Positions 56,795 to 62,838 of a stretch of DNA of 62,838 bases are shown here, in pieces. Position 1 is the first letter of the stretch; the number at the start of each line of letters is the position of its first letter. Origin of the DNA: AG-12 sp035531535 (GTDB lineage: Bacteria > Chloroflexota > Dormibacteria > Aeolococcales > Bog-877); assembly GCA_035531535.1 (NCBI GenBank), contig DATKSV010000143.1, positions 1 through 62,838 of the forward strand, read 5' to 3'. The notes below the pieces were generated by a model, which was not told where the DNA came from, ran no database searches, and saw nothing but the letters and a program-made list of their open reading frames with translations. The position numbers and the translations under genes are program-made.

Positions 56795-57154
56795 ATGACT
56801 ACCCTGGCACGACTCATTGATGGCGGTCGTGGCGTGGGATGGCTAGTTCTGGGCGGAGTCATTGGCAGCGTGGCCATTACAGATCAGCTGGGAGCCTTGG
56901 CTGCTCTCGTAGTGCTGGTCATCTTGGGGATCAAGGCCCCACGGCGTGTGGTGACAATGGGCTTGGTAGTAGCCGGTTGCGGAGGTGGGGCGAGCGTAGC
57001 TCTGGCCATCGTGGATTCGCACTCGCCAGGGGTGATCCTTGGTGTCGCTCTGAGCATCGCGGTGTTCGTCATCGGAGCCGTTTGGAGCTACATAGCTTGT
57101 GCCCAGTGGGACGATAGATCGCACGGTCTCGCAGGGCCCCGGAGCGCTATGTAG
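56795..57154 (+). CDS. Small hypothetical membrane protein
   Basis: A 119-residue protein with four hydrophobic segments (for example GVGWLVLGGVIGSVAI and ALAALVVLVILGIKA) and a short soluble tail. ATG 56795 has GAGG about eight bases upstream. No family recognised. It lies between the SNF2 remnant and the second 214-bp repeat and seems to be cargo of the element. Confidence 0.55.
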   Translation: MTTLARLIDGGRGVGWLVLGGVIGSVAITDQLGALAALVVLVILGIKAPRRVVTMGLVVAGCGGGASVALAIVDSHSPGVILGVALSIAVFVIGAVWSYIACAQWDDRSHGLAGPRSAM

Positions 57155-57190
57155 AGCTTGCGGAGGGCGGGGACGCTGTGACTTGCGACC

Positions 57191-57404
57191 GCTAGGCTGC
57201 GGCCGACACCCGCGGGCTTGCCCTGCGCCGCCCCTCGAAACCGAGGCCCAAGCCTGAAACGCCAAATCTGCTTTCCCTGCGGCCTCCTCCGCGCCAAGGC
57301 AACGGCCGCGCGGCGGCTGACTGTAAAACTGTTTAACACCCACGAGGGGCGCGGCACCCCAAATCCTGAACTAGGTCGAACCACTATGACTTCCCCGATA
57401 CTCA
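57191..57404. repeat. 214-bp repeat, copy 2
   Basis: Second copy of the repeat at 54793-55006. Its palindrome (57323-57337) has one mismatch, GTAAAACTGTTTAAC. A small ORF begins 13 bases after its end, so the repeat may act as a promoter/operator region. Confidence 0.75.
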
Positions 57405-57416
57405 ACGGTCCGCCTC

Positions 57417-57641
57417 ATGACCGCCGCCCGGACCTACAGCAGGGCGCAGGCGACCATGGCCAGGGCGCAGGACCGGTCCGAGCGGGCCGCCGGGCTGCTT
57501 CGGGGAGCTGCGGCCACCGCCCCCGACGGTCGGCTCGCCCTCGGCGCTTGGAGGGTCCGGCTCGACCAGCAGGGCGGGCTCACCGTCGCCGCCGCTCCGC
57601 AGGTCGCCGTGGACCAGCTTCCCCTCCCGCTGGAGGGGTGA
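57417..57641 (+). CDS. Small hypothetical protein
   Basis: A 74-residue ORF, Ala/Arg-rich, with a helical N-terminal half (SRAQATMARAQDRSERAAG) and a beta-like C-terminal half ending QLPLPLEG. No family recognised. Its position right behind a 214-bp repeat copy is the main support. The 57642-57912 gap holds one further possible 73-residue ORF (ATG 57660), for which I have no evidence. Confidence 0.35.
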   Translation: MTAARTYSRAQATMARAQDRSERAAGLLRGAAATAPDGRLALGAWRVRLDQQGGLTVAAAPQVAVDQLPLPLEG

Positions 57642-57912
57642 GGGCCAGGACCGGCGAGATGAAGCACTTCCGGCCGCTGGCGCTGGCACCTGTATTCAAG
57701 TCAGGCGAGTCTCCCAGATCACATCTCATGAGCCCAGGCCCCAATGCGGGGTGCAACCGCTCCATAAACGCATCTCAACACAGGGTAGCGCGGACGCCGG
57801 GCGCACCCCAACAAGAGATTGCAGCCGGACGGACGGGGCCTGTCCGCAACTTCGCGGCGGGTGCCCCATCCGTCCTCTAAGCCTCAATCCGCGTGCGTCC
57901 TGGCAAAGGCTC

Positions 57913-58677
57913 CTACATAGAGGGCCCGCAAACTCCTTGGACTTGCGCCAACGCCGCCTGGGCGATGTGCAGGTCGGACTGTGGAGTGTTGGCAGGGCCG
58001 CCGTAGACGCCAACGTCCAGCACACTGTCACCCTCCAACACGACGTACTGAACAATAGCCCCCGTGCCCACGCTCTGCACGGTTGCCGTCGATTGTTCAC
58101 CGAGCGAAACTCCAGTCGCAGCAGTTGGCTGAGGCAGTACCGATCCCTTGAGAATCGTTGTCACTGACAGTCCACTCTCGGTCGCTTGCACTAGCTGGCT
58201 GTACCATTGCTCGGCAGCCGATGAGCTGGATGCGGTGCTGACCGTCTCGACAACCTGCGACATGGCCGCCGGCGCTTGGTCGTATGTTGATGCTGCGCCC
58301 GGAGAGCCGAAAGGAGGCGCGCCCACGGAGGCATAGTTCGCGTATTGCTCCCACAAGAATGGGCTCGGCGGAGCAACGTAGCCAGGAGGGTAGGCGGCCG
58401 TGCTTCCTGGCCGCGACTGGCCCACGGTTGGACCCATTAGCGCCATGTTCGGCCCGACTGCCGACGCTGGCAGGAGAACCCCTGGCAATCCTGCGCATAC
58501 CCCCACAGGTGGCGGCGCAGTAGAACTCGCCACGAGCCTCGTTGATAGGTGGCCCGCGCCCTCGTGGGGCTGTATGGTCGTCGCAATGACCATCCCTGCC
58601 ATGACCACCAGCGCTGCCACCATGAACCACCCTACGTGCTTAGGCCCTCGGACGACTATTTTGTCAAAGCCTCGCAT
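57913..58677 (-). CDS. Membrane-anchored secreted hypothetical protein
   Basis: A 254-residue protein with a short basic N-terminus, one membrane helix (WFMVAALVVMAGMVIATTI, about 17-35) and an exported Ala/Ser/Pro/Gln-rich domain with few charges. No family recognised. ATG 58677 lies two bases after the stop codon of the next gene upstream, with GGAGG in place, so the two are translated together. Codon use is lower in GC than the chromosome part. Confidence 0.65.
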   Translation of the reverse strand: MRGFDKIVVRGPKHVGWFMVAALVVMAGMVIATTIQPHEGAGHLSTRLVASSTAPPPVGVCAGLPGVLLPASAVGPNMALMGPTVGQSRPGSTAAYPPGYVAPPSPFLWEQYANYASVGAPPFGSPGAASTYDQAPAAMSQVVETVSTASSSSAAEQWYSQLVQATESGLSVTTILKGSVLPQPTAATGVSLGEQSTATVQSVGTGAIVQYVVLEGDSVLDVGVYGGPANTPQSDLHIAQAALAQVQGVCGPSM

Positions 58678-58679
58678 CG

Positions 58680-59435
58680 TCAGCTTCCTCCATTCTTCCA
58701 CGAGTTGCTAGCCTTCTGGTAGATCCAGTAGGGCGAGACTTGGCACATGGAGAAGCTGCCCCACGCCGTGAACCCCGAGCTGGTGGTCGGCTGGTAATAA
58801 CCCCAGGCGGTCGTGCCACCACCACTATTCCCGCCCATCCATGCGCCTCCATTGTTGCCGCTAGCAGCGCCGCCCGGAGCCGCCACCTCACCTTGAGAGA
58901 AATCGGTCCGGCCTGGTCCGGTCCCGCTGACGCCGTAGTTGAGGTCTGCTGCGAAGTTCGGAGCCTGGACCTGGCTACCATTCTCGGAGATCTGAAAGGA
59001 CTCCTGCGTGCTGGCAGGAATCGCAGTGTAGCTCAAGATGCTCCCGTCGTTGCTCGTGTTCCCACTATTCTCTGTTATGTACGATAGCGGCACAGTCGTG
59101 TAGTAGTTCAGGTTGCTATCGTAGGGCCAGGTCCCCGTGAAGTACCCGAGTTCGACCCCTGAGTCCTGCTGGCCGTAGATGCTGAAGTTCTCTAGCCATG
59201 CCGCCTCGTCCGAGGTTACGCCAATCGGCGCATAATAGTTCGCAGGCATGTTAATGGTCATTTGATCGCCCGCGTTCTGGCCTGTCCCAGATACTGCCTG
59301 CCCGTACCAGTTGGGACTGCAATATGTGGTGTAGGCCAGTACCACCGGAGCAAGGGCGGCGAAGGTCACGCCTCCAGCCGTTGCCAGTAGAGCCGCTGCG
59401 ACGACGACGGCTCTGGTCCGTAGGTCAAGTCTCAT
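58680..59435 (-). CDS. Secreted Asn/Tyr/Gly-rich hypothetical protein
   Basis: A 251-residue protein with a clear signal peptide (RTRAVVVAAALLATAGGVTF, cleavage likely near residues 33-36) and a beta-rich mature part full of Tyr, Asn, Ser and Gly, such as NMPANYYAPIGVTSDEAAW and GTWPYDSNLNYYTTVPLSYI. It looks like an extracellular carbohydrate-binding or surface-layer type protein but I recognise no family. Two cysteines could form one disulphide. ATG 59435 with GGAGGG six bases upstream fixes the start. Confidence 0.7.
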   Translation of the reverse strand: MRLDLRTRAVVVAAALLATAGGVTFAALAPVVLAYTTYCSPNWYGQAVSGTGQNAGDQMTINMPANYYAPIGVTSDEAAWLENFSIYGQQDSGVELGYFTGTWPYDSNLNYYTTVPLSYITENSGNTSNDGSILSYTAIPASTQESFQISENGSQVQAPNFAADLNYGVSGTGPGRTDFSQGEVAAPGGAASGNNGGAWMGGNSGGGTTAWGYYQPTTSSGFTAWGSFSMCQVSPYWIYQKASNSWKNGGS

Positions 59436-59504
59436 AGCAACCCTCCATTGATCCTTCGTCGCCACCGAACTGGGGCCAAGGATACGCCTGTAGCGCCGTC
59501 TGTG

Positions 59505-59510
59505 TACCTT
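59505..59510 (+). promoter_or_regulatory. -10-like hexamer for a leaderless phage-type gene
   Basis: TACCTT ends six bases before ATG 59517 and no ribosome site is present. Confidence 0.35.
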
Positions 59511-59516
59511 GTCCCC

Positions 59517-59720
59517 ATGCCTGACTTCGATCCCACCCTCCTGTTCGTCGCCCACGGCTCCGGCGCGTCTTACCGCCGTGGCTGCCGCTGCCCCGCGTGC
59601 CGGCACGCCCAGGCGGTGCGGATAGCTACCCAGCGGGTTCGCCGGGCATCTCAGAATGGACAGTCGCCAGACCTACACAAAGTGCCCTCGGGGAACGACG
59701 CCAGCGCCCTCGCGGGTTGA
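59517..59720 (+). CDS. Small phage-type HGxxxxYxxGCRCxxC protein
   Basis: A 67-residue protein containing HGSGASYRRGCRCPACRHAQ, the HGT..GY..GCRC..C motif frequent in small actinophage proteins and often found with HNH or helicase genes. Two cysteine pairs plus histidine could bind zinc, and basic residues follow (RIATQRVRRASQ). A DNA-binding role is likely but unproven. ATG 59517 is preferred over the frame start at 59448. Confidence 0.6.
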   Translation: MPDFDPTLLFVAHGSGASYRRGCRCPACRHAQAVRIATQRVRRASQNGQSPDLHKVPSGNDASALAG

Positions 59721-59759
59721 TTGAAAGTAGGCCCGCTGGAGGGGTGAGACTACATTGAG

Positions 59760-60199
59760 ATGATGAGCACTTCCCGATCCGAACTCCCTTGGGTCCGGCC
59801 CAGCCGCTTCCTCGACCAGCTGGACCGGCTATGGCTGATCTCTGACACCCACTGGGGCCACCGAAGGCTGCGCGAGGTCCTCGCCCCAGGCGTCCGCCCG
59901 CCCCATGTGGACGCCCTCATGGCCCAGAGGTGGTGGGAGACGGTCGGGCTGGACGACCCCGTGCTTCACTTGGGCGACGTGTTCATGGGCGACCTGGCGG
60001 CGGCCGATGTCCCGGACCGTTTCCCCACCCTGCCGGCCACGTCTTTCTCTTGCCGGGTAATCACGACGGCTCCGACAAGCTCGCCGCCCTGGCGGCCATC
60101 GGCTGGCTGATGGTGGAGCCCTTCGCCTTCGAATACCAGGGATGGACGGTCCGCTTCAGCCACCAACCCCTTGAGGACCTGGCCGAGGGCGAACTCAAC
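59760..60199 (+). pseudogene. Metallophosphoesterase, 5' part (interrupted)
   Basis: Encodes a calcineurin-type phosphoesterase: LISDTHWGHRR (metal site D-x-H), VLHLGDVFMGDL (GD-x), then after a one-base frameshift around 60033-60038 LLPGNHDGSDKL (GNHD) and VRFSHQPLEDLAEGELN. The gene then stops at a cassette insertion, and its 3' part resumes at 62403. Similar small phage-borne phosphoesterases are about 170-190 residues. With both the frameshift and the insertion it should be inactive. Confidence 0.85.
60192..60199. repeat. AACTCAAC, left copy of 8-bp direct repeat
   Basis: Left flank of the 2.2-kb cassette. The same octamer occurs at 62403-62410 at the right flank. It also supplies the TGA stop of the cassette's GH25-like gene. 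Confidence 0.7.
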
Positions 60200-61052
60200 C
60201 CCAGTAGATCCCTAGTGCCGGCACATACTGGGGTGCATCCATGATGTCGTAATCTGGCGTTTCATCAAACTGCCACAGCCACTCATACTGGCTGCTACCG
60301 AACCATTCCGCCCCACTCAGTGATGCCGGGTACGAACCCGTACAGCAGTATTCCGACGTCCACTCGGGCGTACCTGATATAGTCCCAGCACTCGCTAGGT
60401 AGGAGTTCCATTCGTTGGGCGACGAGAAGATCGCCGGCTGCCAAGCATATCCAATCTCAGGCTGACTGCAGTTCTGCCCGGACTCTTCAGGTAGGTCGTG
60501 AACGTAGTCGTAAAATCCATTGAACACTTCCCGGTTAGCTGCATCCGTAGCGCTTGCCCAGTAGCTGCCCTCGACGTCTATGAACTGAACGTCAATACTG
60601 TAATACTGACCAAAGAAGTCGTTGTTCGCAAACACGTCATCCACTGCAGCCGCGCCTTGAGCCCATCCCCAACAAAAGTCTGTGAGGCCGACAGACGAGG
60701 CGTAGCGCGCTCCGCCTCCAAAGTAGTAGCCGACCACACCGACGCCGGTGCCAGCAGCCTGACGGGAGTCCGCTCCCGAAGCGCCCGCCGTGTTAAAGCA
60801 CATTCCGGCAGGATCCGATGGGCACGGACCCGAATTGCCGAAAAAGTCATGCGCGAAGGTTCCGATTTCCCCTATGTAGACTTGAGGTGCATTCCCCTGT
60901 TGGTTCGTTCCCTGGCTACCGTCCGATCCCGAGCAACCCCCAGTGCCGCACAGGTCCGACGCCAAGACTCGTGGGATCGGAACGGCCACCATCACAAGTG
61001 CGCTGGCCATGACAACGACCAATAACACCTGCCGACTTAATTTCGTCTTCAC
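60195..61052 (-). CDS. Secreted GH25/DUF1906-like protein
   Basis: A 285-residue protein with a signal peptide (LSRQVLLVVVMASALVMVAV, cleavage near ALASD) and a TIM-barrel-like mature part: GTGVGVVGYYFGGGARY, the acidic strand VQFIDVEGSYW, YAWQPAIFSS and the terminal WLWQFDETPDYDIMDA, which recalls the last strands of GH25 lysozymes and DUF1906 glycoside-hydrolase-like proteins. A peptidoglycan or glycan target is likely but unproven. Its GTG overlaps the stop of the lipoprotein gene (GTGA), and its stop codon TGA lies in the flanking AACTCAAC repeat, so the protein ends exactly at the cassette border. Confidence 0.65.
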   Translation of the reverse strand: MKTKLSRQVLLVVVMASALVMVAVPIPRVLASDLCGTGGCSGSDGSQGTNQQGNAPQVYIGEIGTFAHDFFGNSGPCPSDPAGMCFNTAGASGADSRQAAGTGVGVVGYYFGGGARYASSVGLTDFCWGWAQGAAAVDDVFANNDFFGQYYSIDVQFIDVEGSYWASATDAANREVFNGFYDYVHDLPEESGQNCSQPEIGYAWQPAIFSSPNEWNSYLASAGTISGTPEWTSEYCCTGSYPASLSGAEWFGSSQYEWLWQFDETPDYDIMDAPQYVPALGIYWG

Positions 61053-62335
61053 TGAGCACCCACGGCGACAGCCTGCTCGGAAACAGTCGACCAGCTAGCT
61101 CCTCCGTCCGTTGATTCTATGACGGCACAGTTGTACGTACCGGGTTGTGGGGAGGCTGTTCCCACGAGTATCCACGCATCTTCGGTCGCCGGCCACGCAA
61201 AGCCCTGGATCGCGACTTGGAAAATAGGATTGGCACTGGAGGTTGTAGCTGAAGGCACCGGCAATGACACATTGATAAAGTGGCGTCCCCCGTCCGACGT
61301 AGTCGCGATGGCCAGTGTTTGACCCGAGTTACCGTAGCCTAGGAGAGCGGCGCTCGTGGACCCGGTAGTAAGGATGGATGTTGGCATGGCGACTGGGATC
61401 GGCTGTCCCGGCACCTCTGCTGAACTGCCGACGATGTTGTTACCGACCATGATCCACGTCGCACCTCCGTCGAGGGTGCGGGCAACAGCGTAAGAGGCGG
61501 CAGTAGCAGTTCCGAAGGCGCTCCCGAAGTCTTCGAGCGCCCAGACGGTAGAACCGGCACATGCGAGATCTGTATCCACCGCACCTGACGACATGATGTT
61601 GAGGGGCAGCCCGTAGCTCAAAGTCCAAGACTTGCCAGCGTTAGCCGTAGCTTCGATGAAGCCACCCAGTTGGGTCGCGAGGTAGCCAACATCAGAACTG
61701 GTGAAGCACACTGAACTCACCGGCTGACTGAAGGAAGAGGGTTGCCAAACCTGTCCACCGTCGGCAGAGGTCTCCAGAGTGCCGACCCTGGTGATGCCGT
61801 ACCCGTTGGAGGCATCTAGAAAGTCTACTGCCACCAAGGGCGAGGACGGTTCTCCCGCTAATTGCCAGGACTGCCCCCCATCGGCAGTTGCGTATAGCGT
61901 GGTGGTCCCTACGGCCCATCCGGTGCTTGAGGAGACGAAGTCTACCCCCCAGATCCCTGACTGTTCGGTGAGGCTCTGAGTCCAAGATGAACCGCCGTCT
62001 GTGGTACGTTGAACGGAATCTCCAGGCCAGGACAACCCGAGGGCTGCCGACGGCGTGTTTCCGGCGGGTTGTGCTGCACCTTGACCTACCACGCGCCAGC
62101 CATCGCTAGGACTCTCAAACTCTAGGGCCGTGTTCGGAGTGATCGGCATCAGAGTCACACCATGGCTAGCCGTGGGCGGGGAGGGTAGCATGCCTGGTGT
62201 GGGTATTGAGGCAGGTTCAGATGTCGGAACTCCTCCGCAACCGGCCAGTACGCCTATGAGCAAGAGAAGAGGCCACCCGCGCGAAAGCCGGGCCGCTCGC
62301 AAGACCATTACCCGCCGGACCGGCATCAAGGTCAC
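61049..62335 (-). CDS. Lipoprotein with BNR/Ycf48-like beta-propeller repeats
   Basis: A 428-residue lipoprotein: signal peptide RGWPLLLLIGVLAGCGG with lipobox LAGC, then repeated propeller blades each ending in a T.DGG..W motif (RTTDGGSSWTQ, ATADGGQSWQL, ETSADGGQVWQ, RTLDGGATWIM, ATTSDGGRHF, ESTDGGASWST). Such proteins resemble Ycf48 and sialidase-type propellers and usually bind proteins or glycans outside the cell. GTG 62335 lies six bases after a TATGAT -10 box, so the mRNA is probably leaderless; ATG 62326 is an alternative. First gene of the cassette operon. Confidence 0.8.
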   Translation of the reverse strand: MTLMPVRRVMVLRAARLSRGWPLLLLIGVLAGCGGVPTSEPASIPTPGMLPSPPTASHGVTLMPITPNTALEFESPSDGWRVVGQGAAQPAGNTPSAALGLSWPGDSVQRTTDGGSSWTQSLTEQSGIWGVDFVSSSTGWAVGTTTLYATADGGQSWQLAGEPSSPLVAVDFLDASNGYGITRVGTLETSADGGQVWQPSSFSQPVSSVCFTSSDVGYLATQLGGFIEATANAGKSWTLSYGLPLNIMSSGAVDTDLACAGSTVWALEDFGSAFGTATAASYAVARTLDGGATWIMVGNNIVGSSAEVPGQPIPVAMPTSILTTGSTSAALLGYGNSGQTLAIATTSDGGRHFINVSLPVPSATTSSANPIFQVAIQGFAWPATEDAWILVGTASPQPGTYNCAVIESTDGGASWSTVSEQAVAVGAQ

Positions 62336-62341
62336 ACCAGG

Positions 62342-62369
62342 ATCATAGACCTCCTGCGGAAGATGTCAA
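62342..62369 (-). promoter_or_regulatory. Strong sigma-70-type promoter of the cassette
   Basis: On the minus strand TTGACA (62369-62364) and TATGAT (62347-62342) are separated by 16 bases; TATGAT ends six bases before GTG 62335. The promoter is inside the inserted segment, about 33 bases from its right border, so the cassette carries its own expression signal. Confidence 0.7.
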
Positions 62370-62402
62370 GCCTCCGCAGACAGACGCAAAGGGTAGTGCC
62401 AC

Positions 62403-62584
62403 AACTCAACGTCCACGGCCACATCCACCAGAACCCGCCACCGACTGCTAAGCACTTCACCGCATCGGTGGAGAGGATCGCCTACCGGCCGGTCCTGCTC
62501 AAGCACGTGCTCGACCAGCTGATCGAGGCCAACGGCGGAGCGAGGAAGTGGGGAGCGCAGAGGGCAGCGCCAAGAGGGCGCTGA
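62403..62584 (+). pseudogene. Metallophosphoesterase, 3' part
   Basis: Encodes LNVHGHIHQNPPPTAKHF and SVERIAYRPVLLKHVLDQLI, the C-terminal metal-binding GHIH motif and final helix of the phosphoesterase whose 5' part ends at 60199. The first eight bases are the right copy of AACTCAAC. It has no start of its own. Confidence 0.85.
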
Positions 62585-62838
62585 GGGGAGACAGCATGAT
62601 GGGCTCGCCCCAACAGCGCGCCCCGCAGAACACGGCGTTCGCCTGGTCTCAGGGCTGTGGCTCAGCTAGCCGGAGGGCAGGTCACATCCACCGTCGGCGG
62701 GGTTCCCGGAGGCATCTGACCTCAGACCACTGGACATGTAGGGTCAGGCGGCACGTTCGGAATGGTGCACTGCGACCTGATATGTGACGGGTAGAGCAGT
62801 GCCGGGGAAGGTGGCGCCCAGCTGGCTGAGGTCAGCGC
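62585..62838. other. Right edge, no supported gene
   Basis: Short frames only; no tRNA 3' half, repeat or motif recognised. Confidence 0.3.

Larger units (their letters stand above)
60200..62402. mobile_element. 2.2-kb cassette inserted in the metallophosphoesterase gene
   Basis: Bounded by direct repeats AACTCAAC. Deleting 60200-62410 leaves GAA CTC AAC GTC CAC GGC, giving ELNVHGHIHQN in frame, the expected phosphoesterase sequence. The cassette contains one promoter and two co-oriented genes and no transposase. No long terminal inverted repeats are visible; TAGTGCC occurs as a direct repeat 14 bases inside the left end and 2 bases inside the right end. Its GC content is clearly lower than the chromosome part. 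Confidence 0.75.
47530..62838. mobile_element. Integrated genetic element (one end in window)
   Basis: Starts at the break in tRNA-Arg(CCU) and runs beyond the right edge. It contains attachment-like direct repeats, an excisionase-like/ParB-like/two-recombinase operon, a truncated SNF2 helicase, duplicated 214-bp non-coding repeats, phage-like small genes, and lower-GC secreted-protein genes. No capsid, relaxase or type IV secretion gene is seen, so prophage versus ICE cannot be decided. The right boundary may also lie inside the window; I could not find the tRNA 3' half. Confidence 0.65.

Noticed and set aside
54717..57405. Minus-strand ORFs starting MSI in both 214-bp repeats
   Set aside because: They look similar because the DNA is repeated; the differences are not codon-periodic and the frames separate after an indel.
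60200..62402. Terminal inverted repeats of the inserted cassette
   Set aside because: Only a short TAGTGCC match was found, and it is a direct, unevenly placed repeat.

Overview
The window is high-GC DNA (by eye mostly 65-70%) with many GTG starts, tightly overlapping operons (ATGA/GTGA junctions) and several start codons that sit 6-8 bases after a -10-like hexamer, as in leaderless transcripts. The gene set (SCO1664-family kinase, DHA2-type exporter, rhamnose/O-antigen genes, AhcY of the short bacterial/archaeal type) suits a GC-rich Terrabacteria lineage such as Candidatus Dormibacterota, Chloroflexota or Actinomycetota. Dormibacterota is only my best guess; no rRNA or other decisive marker is present.

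Layout. 0.4-4.1 kb: an operon on the minus strand with a DedA protein, an exporter fused to a cytidylate-kinase-like domain, and a MerR regulator. 4.1-10.4 kb: an SCO1664-type kinase, then a minus-strand operon of class III aminotransferase, aldehyde dehydrogenase, acyl-CoA dehydrogenase, alpha/beta hydrolase and 2H phosphodiesterase. 10.8-16 kb: metK followed by mannose/hexose-phosphate genes (guanylyltransferase, phosphohexomutase, cupin). 16-19 kb: a second aminotransferase plus methylmalonate-semialdehyde-type dehydrogenase pair, separated by a 26-bp perfect palindrome from a divergent nucleoside hydrolase-ribokinase pair. 21-25.6 kb: NCS1 permease, cysteine hydrolase and GH63-like glycosidase operon. 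25.8-29.4 kb: PAP2 phosphatase, a broken membrane gene, ahcY and apt. 30.5-40.4 kb: a polysaccharide locus (O-antigen ligase, flippase, priming sugar transferase, rfbACBD, two glycosyltransferases). 41-46 kb: trpS, a large membrane glycosyltransferase, a flippase-like protein and a CDP-alcohol phosphatidyltransferase. Three chromosomal genes are visibly decayed: GrpB-domain, hydroxyisobutyrate-dehydrogenase-like and nicotinamidase-like.

From 47.49 kb to the right edge the character changes. The 5' half of a tRNA-Arg(CCU) gene stops right after its anticodon loop and is followed by direct repeats typical of an integrase attachment region. Beyond it lies an operon of four coupled genes: excisionase-like HTH protein, ParB/KorB-like DNA-binding protein, and two very large tyrosine-recombinase-family proteins (731 and 764 aa). 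Downstream are a 5'-truncated SNF2 helicase, two copies of a 214-bp non-coding repeat that carries a 15-bp palindrome, small phage-like genes, and lower-GC secreted-protein genes. I interpret this as one end of an integrated mobile element whose far end lies outside the window.

Inside the element, a metallophosphoesterase gene is split by a 2.2-kb cassette flanked by an 8-bp direct repeat (AACTCAAC). Removing the cassette and one repeat copy rejoins the coding sequence in frame through the GHIH metal-binding motif. The cassette holds its own promoter, a lipoprotein with BNR/Ycf48-like repeats and a GH25/DUF1906-like secreted protein. The recombinase operon, the broken tRNA and this cassette are the parts of the window most likely to be new.
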